Of a stretch of 64,000 bases of DNA, positions 1 to 7,719 are shown piece after piece. The stretch spans positions 1 through 64,000 of the forward strand of contig NZ_FUXA01000006.1 of the NCBI RefSeq assembly GCF_900167085.1, written 5' to 3'. The notes below the pieces were generated by a model. The model was not told the origin of the DNA. It saw nothing but the letters and a program-made list of their open reading frames with translations, and did no database searches. Made by a program: the position numbers and the translations under genes. This DNA is from Eubacterium ruminantium (GTDB lineage Bacteria; Bacillota; Clostridia; Lachnospirales; Lachnospiraceae). Position 1 is the stretch's first letter. Each line of letters begins with the position of its first letter.

Positions 1-239
1 TTCCGATAAACGCAACGGAAGGAAACATGTTCTTCCAGCTGATATCCGAACTGCAGGAACGGACAGCAATCATCATAACAACAAACAAGGGATTCGAAGA
101 ATGGACAGAGTTCCTTGGGGACGCTGCGCTTGCGACCGCTATATTGGACAGACTCGCATATCAATGCGACAAGATCCCGATGAATGGGAAGAGCTACAGG
201 CTCGAAAACAGAAAATCATTTTTAGAAGAAATGGCATAA
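1..239 (+). CDS. istB: IS21-family helper ATPase IstB, C-terminal part (cut by window edge)
   Basis: Only the last 78 codons are present; the frame is open from base 3 to the stop. IstB is the AAA+ ATPase that assists the IstA transposase of IS21-family elements. The visible part has the sensor-like segment with TTNKGF followed by EW, then ALLDR-like AILDRL, and the typical ending with MNGKSYR shortly before the stop. This order matches the IstB C-terminus well. IstA and the IstB P-loop should lie upstream of the window. The end repeats just downstream (261-349) fit the right end of the same element. Confidence 0.88.
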   Translation, partial: PINATEGNMFFQLISELQERTAIIITTNKGFEEWTEFLGDAALATAILDRLAYQCDKIPMNGKSYRLENRKSFLEEMA

Positions 240-260
240 TGGCAGGGATGGAAAAAAAAA

Positions 261-349
261 TGCCGCGGACTATGGAATCTTAAATGCCGCGGATTATGGA
301 AAATTATCTGCCGAAATTTATGGAAAAGTACTTGCCGGTTACAAATCCG
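261..349. repeat. 24-bp-spaced repeats, probable right end of the IS21 element
   Basis: TGCCGCGGACTATGGAA at 261, TGCCGCGGATTATGGAA at 285 and TGCCGAAATTTATGGAA at 309 start exactly 24 bp apart. A fourth, diverged copy keeps only TGCCG at 333, in register. Multiple repeated transposase-binding sites at the ends are a known trait of IS21-family elements, and the repeats begin 22 bp after the istB stop. The outermost base of the element is not clear. Confidence 0.6.
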
Positions 350-708
350 CAAAAATGTCGATTAGAGTATCGAGATCCTGAAGTTTTATTTCCATATCTA
401 ATGGAAAAAATCGCTGATAAAGAAATGTAGAAGAACTTCTGAATATTTTATCCTCAGCAATTGGATCGCTTACGAATACCTCCATGGAAAAGGATATCAC
501 TCTTAGTGGAAACCTACATTTTTATTTTCCACTTTTACGAAATTTTTATATTATCATTTACATTTATGGAGCCTGCAAGCTACGAAACTTCGTTTCAGAA
601 TATTTGTGAAAGGGTGTTTTCAGCTAATTATGGAATGAAGTGGTCCAACGAGTGGTCGCCAAGTGGTGGTCAAGGTCGTTGAATTTCTGCGGAATATAAA
701 GAAAACAA
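350..708. other. Gene-free stretch beside the IS21 remnant
   Basis: No open frame here looks like a protein; the longest plus-strand frame (461-682) has no ribosome binding site and low-complexity content. There is a short cluster of AGTGGT direct repeats at 639, 651 and 662, and another TATGGAA motif near 629 that echoes the IS end repeats. The true end of the IS may therefore lie near 690, but this cannot be fixed from the sequence alone. Confidence 0.4.
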
Positions 709-731
709 CTTCTGGTCCAATGGACCAGAAG
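709..731 (-). terminator. Hairpin terminator for the minus-strand genes
   Basis: A perfect 11-bp inverted repeat (CTTCTGGTCCA / TGGACCAGAAG) meets around base 720. Read on the minus strand it is followed by TTGTTTTCTTT. It lies directly after the minus-strand small ORF and so would end the DUF6088 transcript. Confidence 0.6.
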
Positions 732-739
732 CTGTTCTT

Positions 740-892
740 TTAGAATAAATCTTTTGTAAAGTCTTGTATGAATGTTTTAACTTCATTGTATGAAATGTCA
801 TCGCTTATAAGATTCTTAGTAGTTTTTTCATAATCATCTGCATAGAAATCTTTTTCGCAGAATTTTTTTATTAATGCAGGTATATCTATCAT
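740..892 (-). CDS. Small 50-residue protein coupled to the DUF6088 gene
   Basis: The start codon shares one base with the stop of the upstream minus-strand gene (TAATG), the usual sign of translational coupling. The product is 50 residues, charged, begins MIDIPALIKKFC and ends QDFTKDLF. I do not recognise it. AbiEi-type antitoxins are normally followed by a roughly 300-residue AbiEii nucleotidyltransferase toxin, so this could be an unrelated small partner or the remains of a deleted toxin gene. A terminator follows immediately. Confidence 0.45.
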   Translation of the reverse strand: MIDIPALIKKFCEKDFYADDYEKTTKNLISDDISYNEVKTFIQDFTKDLF

Positions 893-1515
893 TATGCAAG
901 TACATTGTCTAACCTCAATTCATAATAAAATCTAAATACAGTTAAGGGGAAGCATCTAATATACTGATCCACGTCATCCCTGGTAATTTTGTGAGCCTCA
1001 ATATATTTCAGAAAGTATTTTCTGGCATCTTCATAAGCATAGTCTGAATAGGTGTCAAGATTTGATAACAAATCTAGCATCTGAAGTATGTAGACATTTT
1101 CATTCGTGATAGAAATCAGAGGCTTTCTAATATTGAATCTTCGGTTACCTATTTTAACATCTCGTGGGGCGGAATTCGTATTATTACTCACAATCTCAAT
1201 TACATGGGGAACCTGAGTGGAAATACCAATTTGATTTGCAAACGTGTTGCCGGAGTAATATCCATCCGTTTTCCCATTTTTGGAGATGTATTTATATTTT
1301 GCGATTGTATCTGCTGTAGGACCGACGGAAGATTTTAAACGAGTCTTCTTCGGCAGATAGTAGATACCATTGTCGTACTTAGCTAGCAATCCTTTTTTAC
1401 ATAATGTGCTTAACTGCTGTGTAAGAGCAGATTTTGAAATCTCTCCGTTGTAAATATCGGAGAAGAATATCGGTTCGCCTTCTTTGTATTTTTCAGTTAG
1501 CATTTCATAAATCAT
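892..1515 (-). CDS. DUF6088/AbiEi-like antitoxin-family protein
   Basis: A 207-residue protein. The N-terminal 60 residues look like a winged helix (FFSDIYN, then KSALTQQLSTL, then KGLLAKYDNGIYYLP), which is how AbiEi-type antitoxins bind and repress their own operon. The rest matches the general pattern of DUF6088 proteins: a YSGNTFANQIG-like segment, then a beta-rich middle and a helical end. Family members usually pair with an AbiEii nucleotidyltransferase toxin in abortive-infection systems, but no full-length toxin follows here. The ribosome binding site (AGGTGGTG) and a good minus-strand promoter lie just upstream. Family assignment is moderately sure; a defence role is inference. Confidence 0.65.
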   Translation of the reverse strand: MIYEMLTEKYKEGEPIFFSDIYNGEISKSALTQQLSTLCKKGLLAKYDNGIYYLPKKTRLKSSVGPTADTIAKYKYISKNGKTDGYYSGNTFANQIGISTQVPHVIEIVSNNTNSAPRDVKIGNRRFNIRKPLISITNENVYILQMLDLLSNLDTYSDYAYEDARKYFLKYIEAHKITRDDVDQYIRCFPLTVFRFYYELRLDNVLA

Positions 1516-1546
1516 ATTATCACCACCTAAACAAAATGTATTCTAT

Positions 1547-1575
1547 AATATAATTTGTTAAGTTAATTCTATCAA
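1547..1575 (-). promoter_or_regulatory. Sigma-A type promoter for the DUF6088 gene
   Basis: On the minus strand TTGATA (1575-1570) and TATATT (1552-1547) are separated by exactly 17 bases, about 30 bases upstream of the DUF6088 start. Confidence 0.5.
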
Positions 1576-1620
1576 ATGTATCATAAATGTGGAGCCTGGA
1601 ATTTTTTTTTTTGATTTTAA

Positions 1621-1647
1621 TTAGCACTCACCTCTTGACAGTGCTAA
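1621..1647 (+). promoter_or_regulatory. CIRCE operator (HrcA site), one mismatch
   Basis: TTAGCACTC, nine bases, CAGTGCTAA. The consensus right arm is GAGTGCTAA, so only one base differs. It overlaps the -35 box of the hsp20 promoter, so HrcA bound here should block that promoter. The window's own hrcA has a perfect copy in its leader. Confidence 0.82.
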
Positions 1648-1663
1648 CAATTGGTGCTATAAC
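1635..1663 (+). promoter_or_regulatory. Promoter of hsp20
   Basis: TTGACA (1635-1640), 17-base spacer, TATAAC (1658-1663). The -35 box sits inside the CIRCE element. The transcript would have a leader of roughly 100 bases before the hsp20 start. Confidence 0.65.
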
Positions 1664-1772
1664 GAAGTTAGAACAAAGGAATAGAGAAGATTCCGATACA
1701 GAATCCAAACGCTCCTTCCCTTGCTCATGAAACTTATTTAATTATATTTTTCTTGAGAAGGAGGAATGACAT

Positions 1773-2219
1773 ATGTTATTACCTAGTATTTTTGGTGAGG
1801 ATTTATTGGATGATTGGATGGATTTTCCAAGGATGGATTTCGGTGATATAGACCGTAAACTCTATGGAAAAAGAGCAGCACAGGTTATGAAGACAGATGT
1901 ACATGAGCTGGGTGACAAGTATGAGCTTGATATTGATCTGCCGGGATTTAAGAAGGATGAGATTAAGTTGTCGCTTGATAATGGTTATCTGTCAGTGAGT
2001 GCATCTAAGGAACTTGATAAGGACAAGAAGGATAAGAAAGGCAAGATTATCCGTCAAGAACGTTACTCAGGTGCTATGAACAGAAGCTTCTACATAGGAG
2101 ACGATGTGAAGCAGGAAGATGTTAAGGCAAAATATGAGGATGGTGTCCTGAAGCTGGTTGTTCCTAAGAAAGAATCAGAAAAGGTTCAGGAGAAAAAGTA
2201 TATAGCTATTGAAGGATAA
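1773..2219 (+). CDS. Hsp20/alpha-crystallin small heat-shock protein
   Basis: Small heat-shock proteins bind unfolding proteins without ATP and hand them to DnaK or similar refolding systems. The 148-residue product has a short N-terminal arm, then an alpha-crystallin domain from about residue 40, with the DLPGFKKDEIKLSLDNG-type strand, the RQERYSGAMNRSF segment and the final EDGVLKLVVPK strand. The C-terminal tail lacks a clear IxI motif. The start follows a strong AGGAGG site. A CIRCE operator upstream ties it to HrcA, so it should be induced together with grpE-dnaK-dnaJ. A terminator follows. Confidence 0.93.
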   Translation: MLLPSIFGEDLLDDWMDFPRMDFGDIDRKLYGKRAAQVMKTDVHELGDKYELDIDLPGFKKDEIKLSLDNGYLSVSASKELDKDKKDKKGKIIRQERYSGAMNRSFYIGDDVKQEDVKAKYEDGVLKLVVPKKESEKVQEKKYIAIEG

Positions 2220-2250
2220 GTTCATAATTAAATCTTTCTATTAAGATAAA

Positions 2251-2298
2251 AGGGTATCGCAGTTCAGCCATTTGGTTGTGACTGCGGTATTCTTTTTT
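2251..2298 (+). terminator. Terminator of hsp20
   Basis: GGTATCGCAGT pairs with ACTGCGGTAT (about 10 bp with G-U pairs) around a loop of roughly 15 bases, followed by TCTTTTTTG. Confidence 0.65.
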
Positions 2299-2323
2299 GT
2301 GTGGTGTAATATTTTAATTCAAA

Positions 2324-2381
2324 TTTAACTCGATTTTAACTCGACAATATATCTTTATAGAGTTATAATTGAGTTAAACTC
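2324..2381 (+). promoter_or_regulatory. Promoter with four phased TAACTC/GAGTTA operator-like sites
   Basis: The promoter is TCGACA (2341-2346), 17 bases, TATAAT (2364-2369). TAACTC occurs at 2326 and 2337 and its reverse complement GAGTTA at 2360 and 2371; each pair is exactly 11 bp apart and the pairs face each other across the promoter. The last site is part of the near-palindrome GAGTTAAACTC. This looks like a dimer or tetramer operator, probably for autoregulation by the gene that follows. Confidence 0.6.
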
Positions 2382-2402
2382 ATATTAAGAAGGGAGTTAA
2401 AG

Positions 2403-4055
2403 ATGAGAATAATTCCGTATAAAGAGGACTTGGTTACTGAATTTAAAAGTGATTTAAAGAGATATCCGGATAGTGATTTAATAGATGAAATTGTAGGTAT
2501 GGCAAATACCAAAGGTGGAAATTTATATTTGGGCGTAGAAGACAACGGGCAGATAACAGGGGTAAGCAAAATACACAAAGATGCAATAGGCGTAACAGCT
2601 CTTGTGGCTAATAATACTGTGCCGTCCGTGTCTGTACGTGCGGAAATAATTACAGAAGAGGAAAAGGATATACTTAAGATTGAAATACCGATAAGCAGGA
2701 CTGTAGTTTCCACAAGGTCGGGAAAGATGTTAAAGCGAAGATTGAAGGCAGATGGGACTCCTGAAGTTATCCCAATGTTTTCTTACGAAATAGTTACAAG
2801 ATTATCAGAATTAGCATTGCTTGACTTTTCTGCCGGACCGTTGGCAGGGGCTTCTACTAACGATTTTGATCCAAATCAAAGAATCAGATTAAGAAATATT
2901 ATACAAACAAAGCCTGGAGGAGAAAAAAATCTTCTTACATTAACGGATGATGAGTTAGATAAGGCACTACGTTTTACAACAGAAGTAGACGGTAAAGTTT
3001 ATCCTACAGTTACCGGGATGCTTATTTTAGGGAAAGAAAACCGAATAGTGGAGTTAATGCCTACTGTTAAAGCTTCTTTTCAGGTATTGGAGGGAACAAA
3101 AGTTAGAATTAATACAGAGACATCAGCTCCTTTGCTTGAGGTGTTTGAAAAGTTCGAAACATATGCAGAAGCTTGGAATCCGGAACGAGAAGTTGAATAT
3201 GGCTTATTTAGGGTTGCTGTGCCGGAATTCGACAAAGCAGCATTTCGTGAAGGATTGATTAATGCTTTTTGTCACAGAGATTATACTATGTTAGGAGCTG
3301 TGAGGGTGCTGATCGATGATGAGGGAATGACTATAAGCAGCCCCGGTGGATTTATTGACGGGGTGACATTAGAAAACTTGCTAACTGTCGAACCTCACGG
3401 TAAAAACCCTGCTCTTGCGGATGCATTAAAACGAATTGGACTTGCTGAAAAGACCGGACGCGGTATAGACCGTATATATGAGGGTTCTATTATATATGGA
3501 AGACCTTGGCCAGATTATTCTGAAACAACAAGCACGAATGTTAGGTTGTTCATTCAAAGAGCAAAGGCAGATGACACTTTTACAAAATTCATTGCAGATG
3601 AGCAAAATAGATTAGGAAAACCATTGTCAATCTATGCTTTAATGATTCTTTCGTTATTAAAGAATGAAAAGCGACTTACGATAGAACGCATTGCAGAAAT
3701 GACTCATTTGGCAGAGGGTAAACTACTAGGAGCTATAGAAAACCTAATTGAAGATGGACTAGTGGAAGGGGCAGGAAGCGGTAAATCAAGATCCTATATT
3801 CTTTCTGTGAAAGTGTATAAAGAAAACAATAGAAGTATTCAATATGTGAGACAAACAGGAATAGATAGAGTTGCTTATCCTGAAATGATTATTAAACTTG
3901 CAAGGGCGCAGGATGGATTTATTACTAAACAGGACGTGGCAGAACTTTTAAAGATAACTCCGGACCAGGCATATTCTGAAATAAAGAAGCTAGTCAGTGA
4001 AGGAAAGATATACAAGTACTGTGGCGGAAAATATACTAAGTACAAATTGAGGTAA
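2403..4055 (+). CDS. AlbA_2 (Schlafen AAA-4-like) and HATPase-type putative transcriptional regulator
   Basis: A 550-residue protein. Residues about 8-130 form an AlbA_2/Schlafen-like putative nucleic-acid-binding domain (EFKSDLKRY, MANTKGGNLYLGVEDNG). Residues about 270-390 resemble the HATPase_c_4 domain of this family (INAFCHRDY, then SPGGF, then KTGRGIDRI). Residues about 405-550 hold two winged-helix-like segments. Such proteins are annotated as ATP-binding transcriptional regulators; targets are mostly unknown and some sit in defence islands. The start follows AAGGGAG. The symmetric operator-like repeats upstream suggest self-regulation. Domain calls are firm; function is inference. Confidence 0.82.
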   Translation: MRIIPYKEDLVTEFKSDLKRYPDSDLIDEIVGMANTKGGNLYLGVEDNGQITGVSKIHKDAIGVTALVANNTVPSVSVRAEIITEEEKDILKIEIPISRTVVSTRSGKMLKRRLKADGTPEVIPMFSYEIVTRLSELALLDFSAGPLAGASTNDFDPNQRIRLRNIIQTKPGGEKNLLTLTDDELDKALRFTTEVDGKVYPTVTGMLILGKENRIVELMPTVKASFQVLEGTKVRINTETSAPLLEVFEKFETYAEAWNPEREVEYGLFRVAVPEFDKAAFREGLINAFCHRDYTMLGAVRVLIDDEGMTISSPGGFIDGVTLENLLTVEPHGKNPALADALKRIGLAEKTGRGIDRIYEGSIIYGRPWPDYSETTSTNVRLFIQRAKADDTFTKFIADEQNRLGKPLSIYALMILSLLKNEKRLTIERIAEMTHLAEGKLLGAIENLIEDGLVEGAGSGKSRSYILSVKVYKENNRSIQYVRQTGIDRVAYPEMIIKLARAQDGFITKQDVAELLKITPDQAYSEIKKLVSEGKIYKYCGGKYTKYKLR

Positions 4056-4115
4056 TGATTTTGTGACAGTAAGGTGGAATCATGGCTTGTCAAATAGTGG
4101 AGATGTGAAAAACAC

Positions 4116-4928
4116 ATGCAAATTAAAATAGGTGAATTTGATTGCACAGAATGTTGGGATGGAGTTTTTTATAAAAAACTTTCAAATTACCCTGCCATTT
4201 CAGAATGGGAAATCCAAACCGTATTGGATTTTGAGCGTTATGAAAAACAAAATGGTAGGGATTGTTTTATAGAGGCTGACCATGACATTTTAAAAGCAAT
4301 TGAAGATTATAAGAGAATATATGAATCTGGTAAACGTGTAAATGCTCCAAAAAAGATAACAGAGTGCGTAGCTTGCCCTAAATATAAAGGGTGTATGACG
4401 GATTATGTTTGTCATACTGCACCTGTTGAGAATGCTGTTAATATTTTAAAATGTGGTTCGCTTCAAGCACCTACAAAATGGAAAGGTATATCTGCTTTAG
4501 TGTTAAAAGCAGAAAATAAAAATGCTGCTAATGATCCTGAAGACTATTTTGATTATGTAATGTTTTCTTAGGGGAATTGCCAGGCCGGAGACAGATTAGT
4601 TATGGAAAGAAAAATGAAGCGTTTCCCTACGGAGGCAGATCTAAGTGTAGATTTCACTCCTGGAGTAAGGTTCTTCTTTAAGTATGATAAGATTGTTAGC
4701 CATCCAAATGCGACAATTGAGGGCGTATTACCGCTAAAGATTAAGGAAGACGTAATATTATCAGATTGGGTAGATACAATTATAATTCCATCTGCGGAAC
4801 GAGGAGTATTTGAAGCAATCGTTCCATACGAGCTGAAGAGTAGGCTATTTTATTTGGAAAATGATTGTAAGGATATCTGGAGTTGGTCAGAAAAGGTATA
4901 TGAGTTTGTAAAAAACAGAGAACGCTGA
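4116..4928 (+). pseudogene. Uncharacterised gene interrupted by one in-frame TAG
   Basis: Two open frames (4116-4571 and 4602-4928) are in the same reading frame, separated only by a TAG at 4569-4571 and ten sense codons. Read through, they give one protein of about 270 residues, with MFS, stop, GNCQAGDRLVMER across the break. Tryptophan would fit at the stop (TGG to TAG), which needs one base change. The first half has a cysteine cluster (CVACPKYKGC, then C) that may bind metal, and the HTA...ENAVNILKCG segment recalls ADP-ribosyltransferase-like folds (weak). The second half has TPGVRFFFKYD and WSEKVYEF near its end. Function unknown. Alternatives are a recent nonsense mutation, suppression, or two separate peptides. 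Confidence 0.7.
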
Positions 4929-5038
4929 AAAGAATTTCATAGATATATTTTTAATTTTAACATTTGGATGAATTCCTGAAAGGTATAGAAATATAAAGGA
5001 TAACGTGACGGCAGTATAAATAATTGGAGGCGATTAGA

Positions 5039-7210
5039 GTGATTTCAAAAATGGTTTTAAAAGAGGTAGCAAGTTACAAAAAAGAGGCAGTGCTTGAAAC
5101 TGATAAAAAAGTAAACTTGATATATGGATTAAATGGTACAGGAAAGAGTACTTTTTCAAACTTTCTTTATGATCAGACAGGAGCAAGATTTTCGCAATGT
5201 AGAGTAGAGGGACTTGAAGATAATGACACAATATTGGTTTATAATCAGAGATTTGTTCAGGATACCTTTTATGAACCGCAGGGAATACACGGCATATTTA
5301 CCTTGTCAAAAGGAAATGCTGAAGCTAAAAAAGCAATTGATAACGCAAGTGCTGAAATGAAAAAGTTGATTGAGCAAAAGAGGAAAATTGAGGAGAAAAA
5401 GGCTAAAGATGAGCAGAAGCACTTGAGCGAGATTGAAGAATACAAGAAACAGGTATGGAAAATAAAGACAGAATATACTGGTGGTGATCGGGTTTTAGAA
5501 TTTTGCTTAGATGGTCTAAAGGGTAATAAAGATACCCTTTTTAAGCATCTTATTTCCATAGAAAAACCAGAAGGTGAGATGGATTATTCTGTAGACGACC
5601 TAAAGAAAGAGGCACAGCAGCTCCAAGGTGAAGCTCAGAGTAAACACCCTTTATCAAAACTTTTGATTAATGTTGATGATATTGAGCAATCAGAATTGCT
5701 TTCTAAAGTCATAGTTGGAAATAAGAACAGTTCAGTAGCTACCGTGATTGAAGAACTAGGTAATTCGGACTGGGTTAATACAGGAATTAAATTTGTTCAT
5801 ATAGATGGAGAAAAGGGAGTGTGTCCTTTCTGCCAGCAGGAAACCATTACACAGAAATTCCTTGACCAAATCAGTGCTTATTTTGATGAGAGCTATAATC
5901 AAGACAAATTGCAGATAGAGCAGATGATTTCAAGATATGAGGCGGAAATAAAAAGAGTAACTGTTTTTTTAGATGCAATTAAAGAGGATGCCTTCCTTGA
6001 AAAAATGAAAAAAGAAATAGAAAATCTTAGCGCAAACTTTACTTCTGTATCAGAGCAAAATCTAAACACTTTGAGAGAGAAGGCAAAGAACCTTAGCATT
6101 CAGATTTCATTGCAACCAATTGAAGAAATCATAGCATCTGTAAACAGTATTATTGAAAAAGCTAACAGTGAAATTGCCCTGTATAATCAAAGAATTGCTG
6201 ATATTAACGGATCTAAGAGTAAAATCAGGGGAAGATTTTGGCAACTTATGCGTAAAGAGCATAATTCTGTAATTGAGTTATATTTAGCAAATGAAAAGGC
6301 TTATGAGCAATCCGTAAAACAATCTCAAAAGGATTTACAAACAAAAATAACTGAGATTAACACCAATACTGCTCTGATAGAGGAAAATCGAAAGAAAACC
6401 GTAAATATTGATGAAGCGGTAGAGAATATAAAGAATGGGTTGATAGATATCGGAATTACGGACTTTACTATAGAAAAGTATTCCGAGGAGGAAGCATTAT
6501 ATAGACTAAAGCGCGAGGATTCTGATGATGATGTCTTTAAAACCTTGAGCGAAGGTGAAAAAATGGTAATAAGCTTTCTCTATTTTATTGAATTATGCAA
6601 GGGGGAATCAACCGCTGAGAAAGCTTCAAACAAGAAGATAGTAGTAATTGATGATCCTATATCCAGCCTGTCTCACATTTATGTTTTCAATATTGGAAGA
6701 TTAATACATAATGAGTTTTTAAGAACTGAAAAATATGATCAACTCTTTATTCTGACTCATAGTCTATATTTCTTTTATGAGCTGACTAATACGAATCATA
6801 ATGAGCGGAAGAAAACCCAGAAACTCTTTAGGCTTTGTAAGAATATAGAGAGTAGTTATTTCGAAGATATGAAATATGAGGATATTCAAAATGATTATCA
6901 GGCATATTGGCATATTATTAAAGATGAAAAACAAGCGCCTGCATTGATAGCAAACTGCATGAGAAATGTAATGGAATATTTTTTCAATTTTGTGGAAAAG
7001 CAAGATTTTGCTCAAGTATTCCAACGTCCGGAATTGCAAGAAACAAGTTATATGGCCTTTAATAGGTACATGAATAGGGAATCGCATTCGAAAGGTCAAA
7101 ACATTTTTGATATAAAGGAGTTTGATTATAATAGTTTTCGACAGGCTTTTAAAAAGGTATTTGAAATTGAAGGATACATTGATCATTATAATAAGATGAT
7201 TTGTATATAA
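5039..7210 (+). CDS. RloC/PrrC-like AAA_13 ATPase, candidate anticodon nuclease
   Basis: The start is taken as GTG 5039, because GGAGG at 5026-5030 is spaced eight bases from it; a TTG at 5024 is in frame but overlaps no usable site. The 723-residue protein has a Walker A (GLNGTGKST, residues 30-38), long coiled-coil stretches, a CPFC zinc-hook-like pair (C262/C265), an ABC-type signature (LSEGEK, 503-508), Walker B (VVIDDP, D538/D539) and a THS H-loop. Near the C-terminus R642, E646 and H683 match the R-x3-E...H triad described for the PrrC/RloC tRNA anticodon nucleases. Family members sense phage damage and cut tRNA. ATPase identity is firm; nuclease activity is inference. Confidence 0.78.
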   Translation: MISKMVLKEVASYKKEAVLETDKKVNLIYGLNGTGKSTFSNFLYDQTGARFSQCRVEGLEDNDTILVYNQRFVQDTFYEPQGIHGIFTLSKGNAEAKKAIDNASAEMKKLIEQKRKIEEKKAKDEQKHLSEIEEYKKQVWKIKTEYTGGDRVLEFCLDGLKGNKDTLFKHLISIEKPEGEMDYSVDDLKKEAQQLQGEAQSKHPLSKLLINVDDIEQSELLSKVIVGNKNSSVATVIEELGNSDWVNTGIKFVHIDGEKGVCPFCQQETITQKFLDQISAYFDESYNQDKLQIEQMISRYEAEIKRVTVFLDAIKEDAFLEKMKKEIENLSANFTSVSEQNLNTLREKAKNLSIQISLQPIEEIIASVNSIIEKANSEIALYNQRIADINGSKSKIRGRFWQLMRKEHNSVIELYLANEKAYEQSVKQSQKDLQTKITEINTNTALIEENRKKTVNIDEAVENIKNGLIDIGITDFTIEKYSEEEALYRLKREDSDDDVFKTLSEGEKMVISFLYFIELCKGESTAEKASNKKIVVIDDPISSLSHIYVFNIGRLIHNEFLRTEKYDQLFILTHSLYFFYELTNTNHNERKKTQKLFRLCKNIESSYFEDMKYEDIQNDYQAYWHIIKDEKQAPALIANCMRNVMEYFFNFVEKQDFAQVFQRPELQETSYMAFNRYMNRESHSKGQNIFDIKEFDYNSFRQAFKKVFEIEGYIDHYNKMICI

Positions 7211-7719
7211 CGGTGAGGTGTAGGAAAGATTACAAGTATGAAGGATAGGTAAATATATTTGTGGTATAAATACTATTGAACTAAAAGATTACATAATTTG
7301 CCACCGGTGCCAGTGGTAAGGGAAACAATCCCCTTGCGAACGGGCTTCTTTAGTGTTATGAGACAAACTTATATAGAACAGCATATGATTCCGGAATTTA
7401 TCTACTGATATTGAATAGAACCTATGACAGGAGAAATTGAAGAGCCGACATACTCGGAAAACCAATTGCTATGTGTGATAACATTAGCTGATACAGTCCG
7501 TGTGATATGGACAGCTGGAACCAAATGAAATCAAATCGTAACAGAGAACCTTAACAAAAATGTTTAAGACATAGGTTTGGTTAGGAGGATGAACTGAAAG
7601 CAGAAGAAAGATATTCATTAGGTATCGAGATTCCGGATGATATTATAGAGCTTGGATGTATAGAAGCGAAATTACAGAGAGAATAGATACATTATTTTTG
7701 ACCAAGAAAGTGTGATGAC
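7211..7719. other. 509-base gap with decayed sequence
   Basis: There is no complete gene. At the left are small hairpins: the palindrome CACCGGTG at 7302-7309 and AAGGG/CCCTT at 7318-7335. The middle holds fragments like tnpV (listed separately). At 7592-7687 a 31-codon open frame (GIEIPDDIIELGCIEAKL) follows an AGGAGG at 7581 but has only a CTG as possible start, so it is probably a remnant. The gap reads as genetic debris between two defence-like genes. Confidence 0.45.
7316..7554 (+). pseudogene. Possible decayed tnpV fragment
   Basis: One frame (7316-7408) reads ...MRQTYIEQH..., which resembles the conserved MRQTYLEQH block of the small transposon protein TnpV. A later piece in another frame (7504-7554) reads DMDSWNQMKSNRNRE, which recalls the TnpV C-terminal W...MNS..NRA block. 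The two pieces are out of frame and shorter than a normal TnpV. The match is from memory of the motif only. Confidence 0.3.

Noticed and set aside
461-682. 73-codon plus-strand ORF
   Set aside because: No ribosome binding site, low-complexity hydrophobic content and position within the IS end region.
7301-7340. Hairpins near 7.3 kb as a tRNA or riboswitch
   Set aside because: Stems are short and no tRNA or known riboswitch core is visible.
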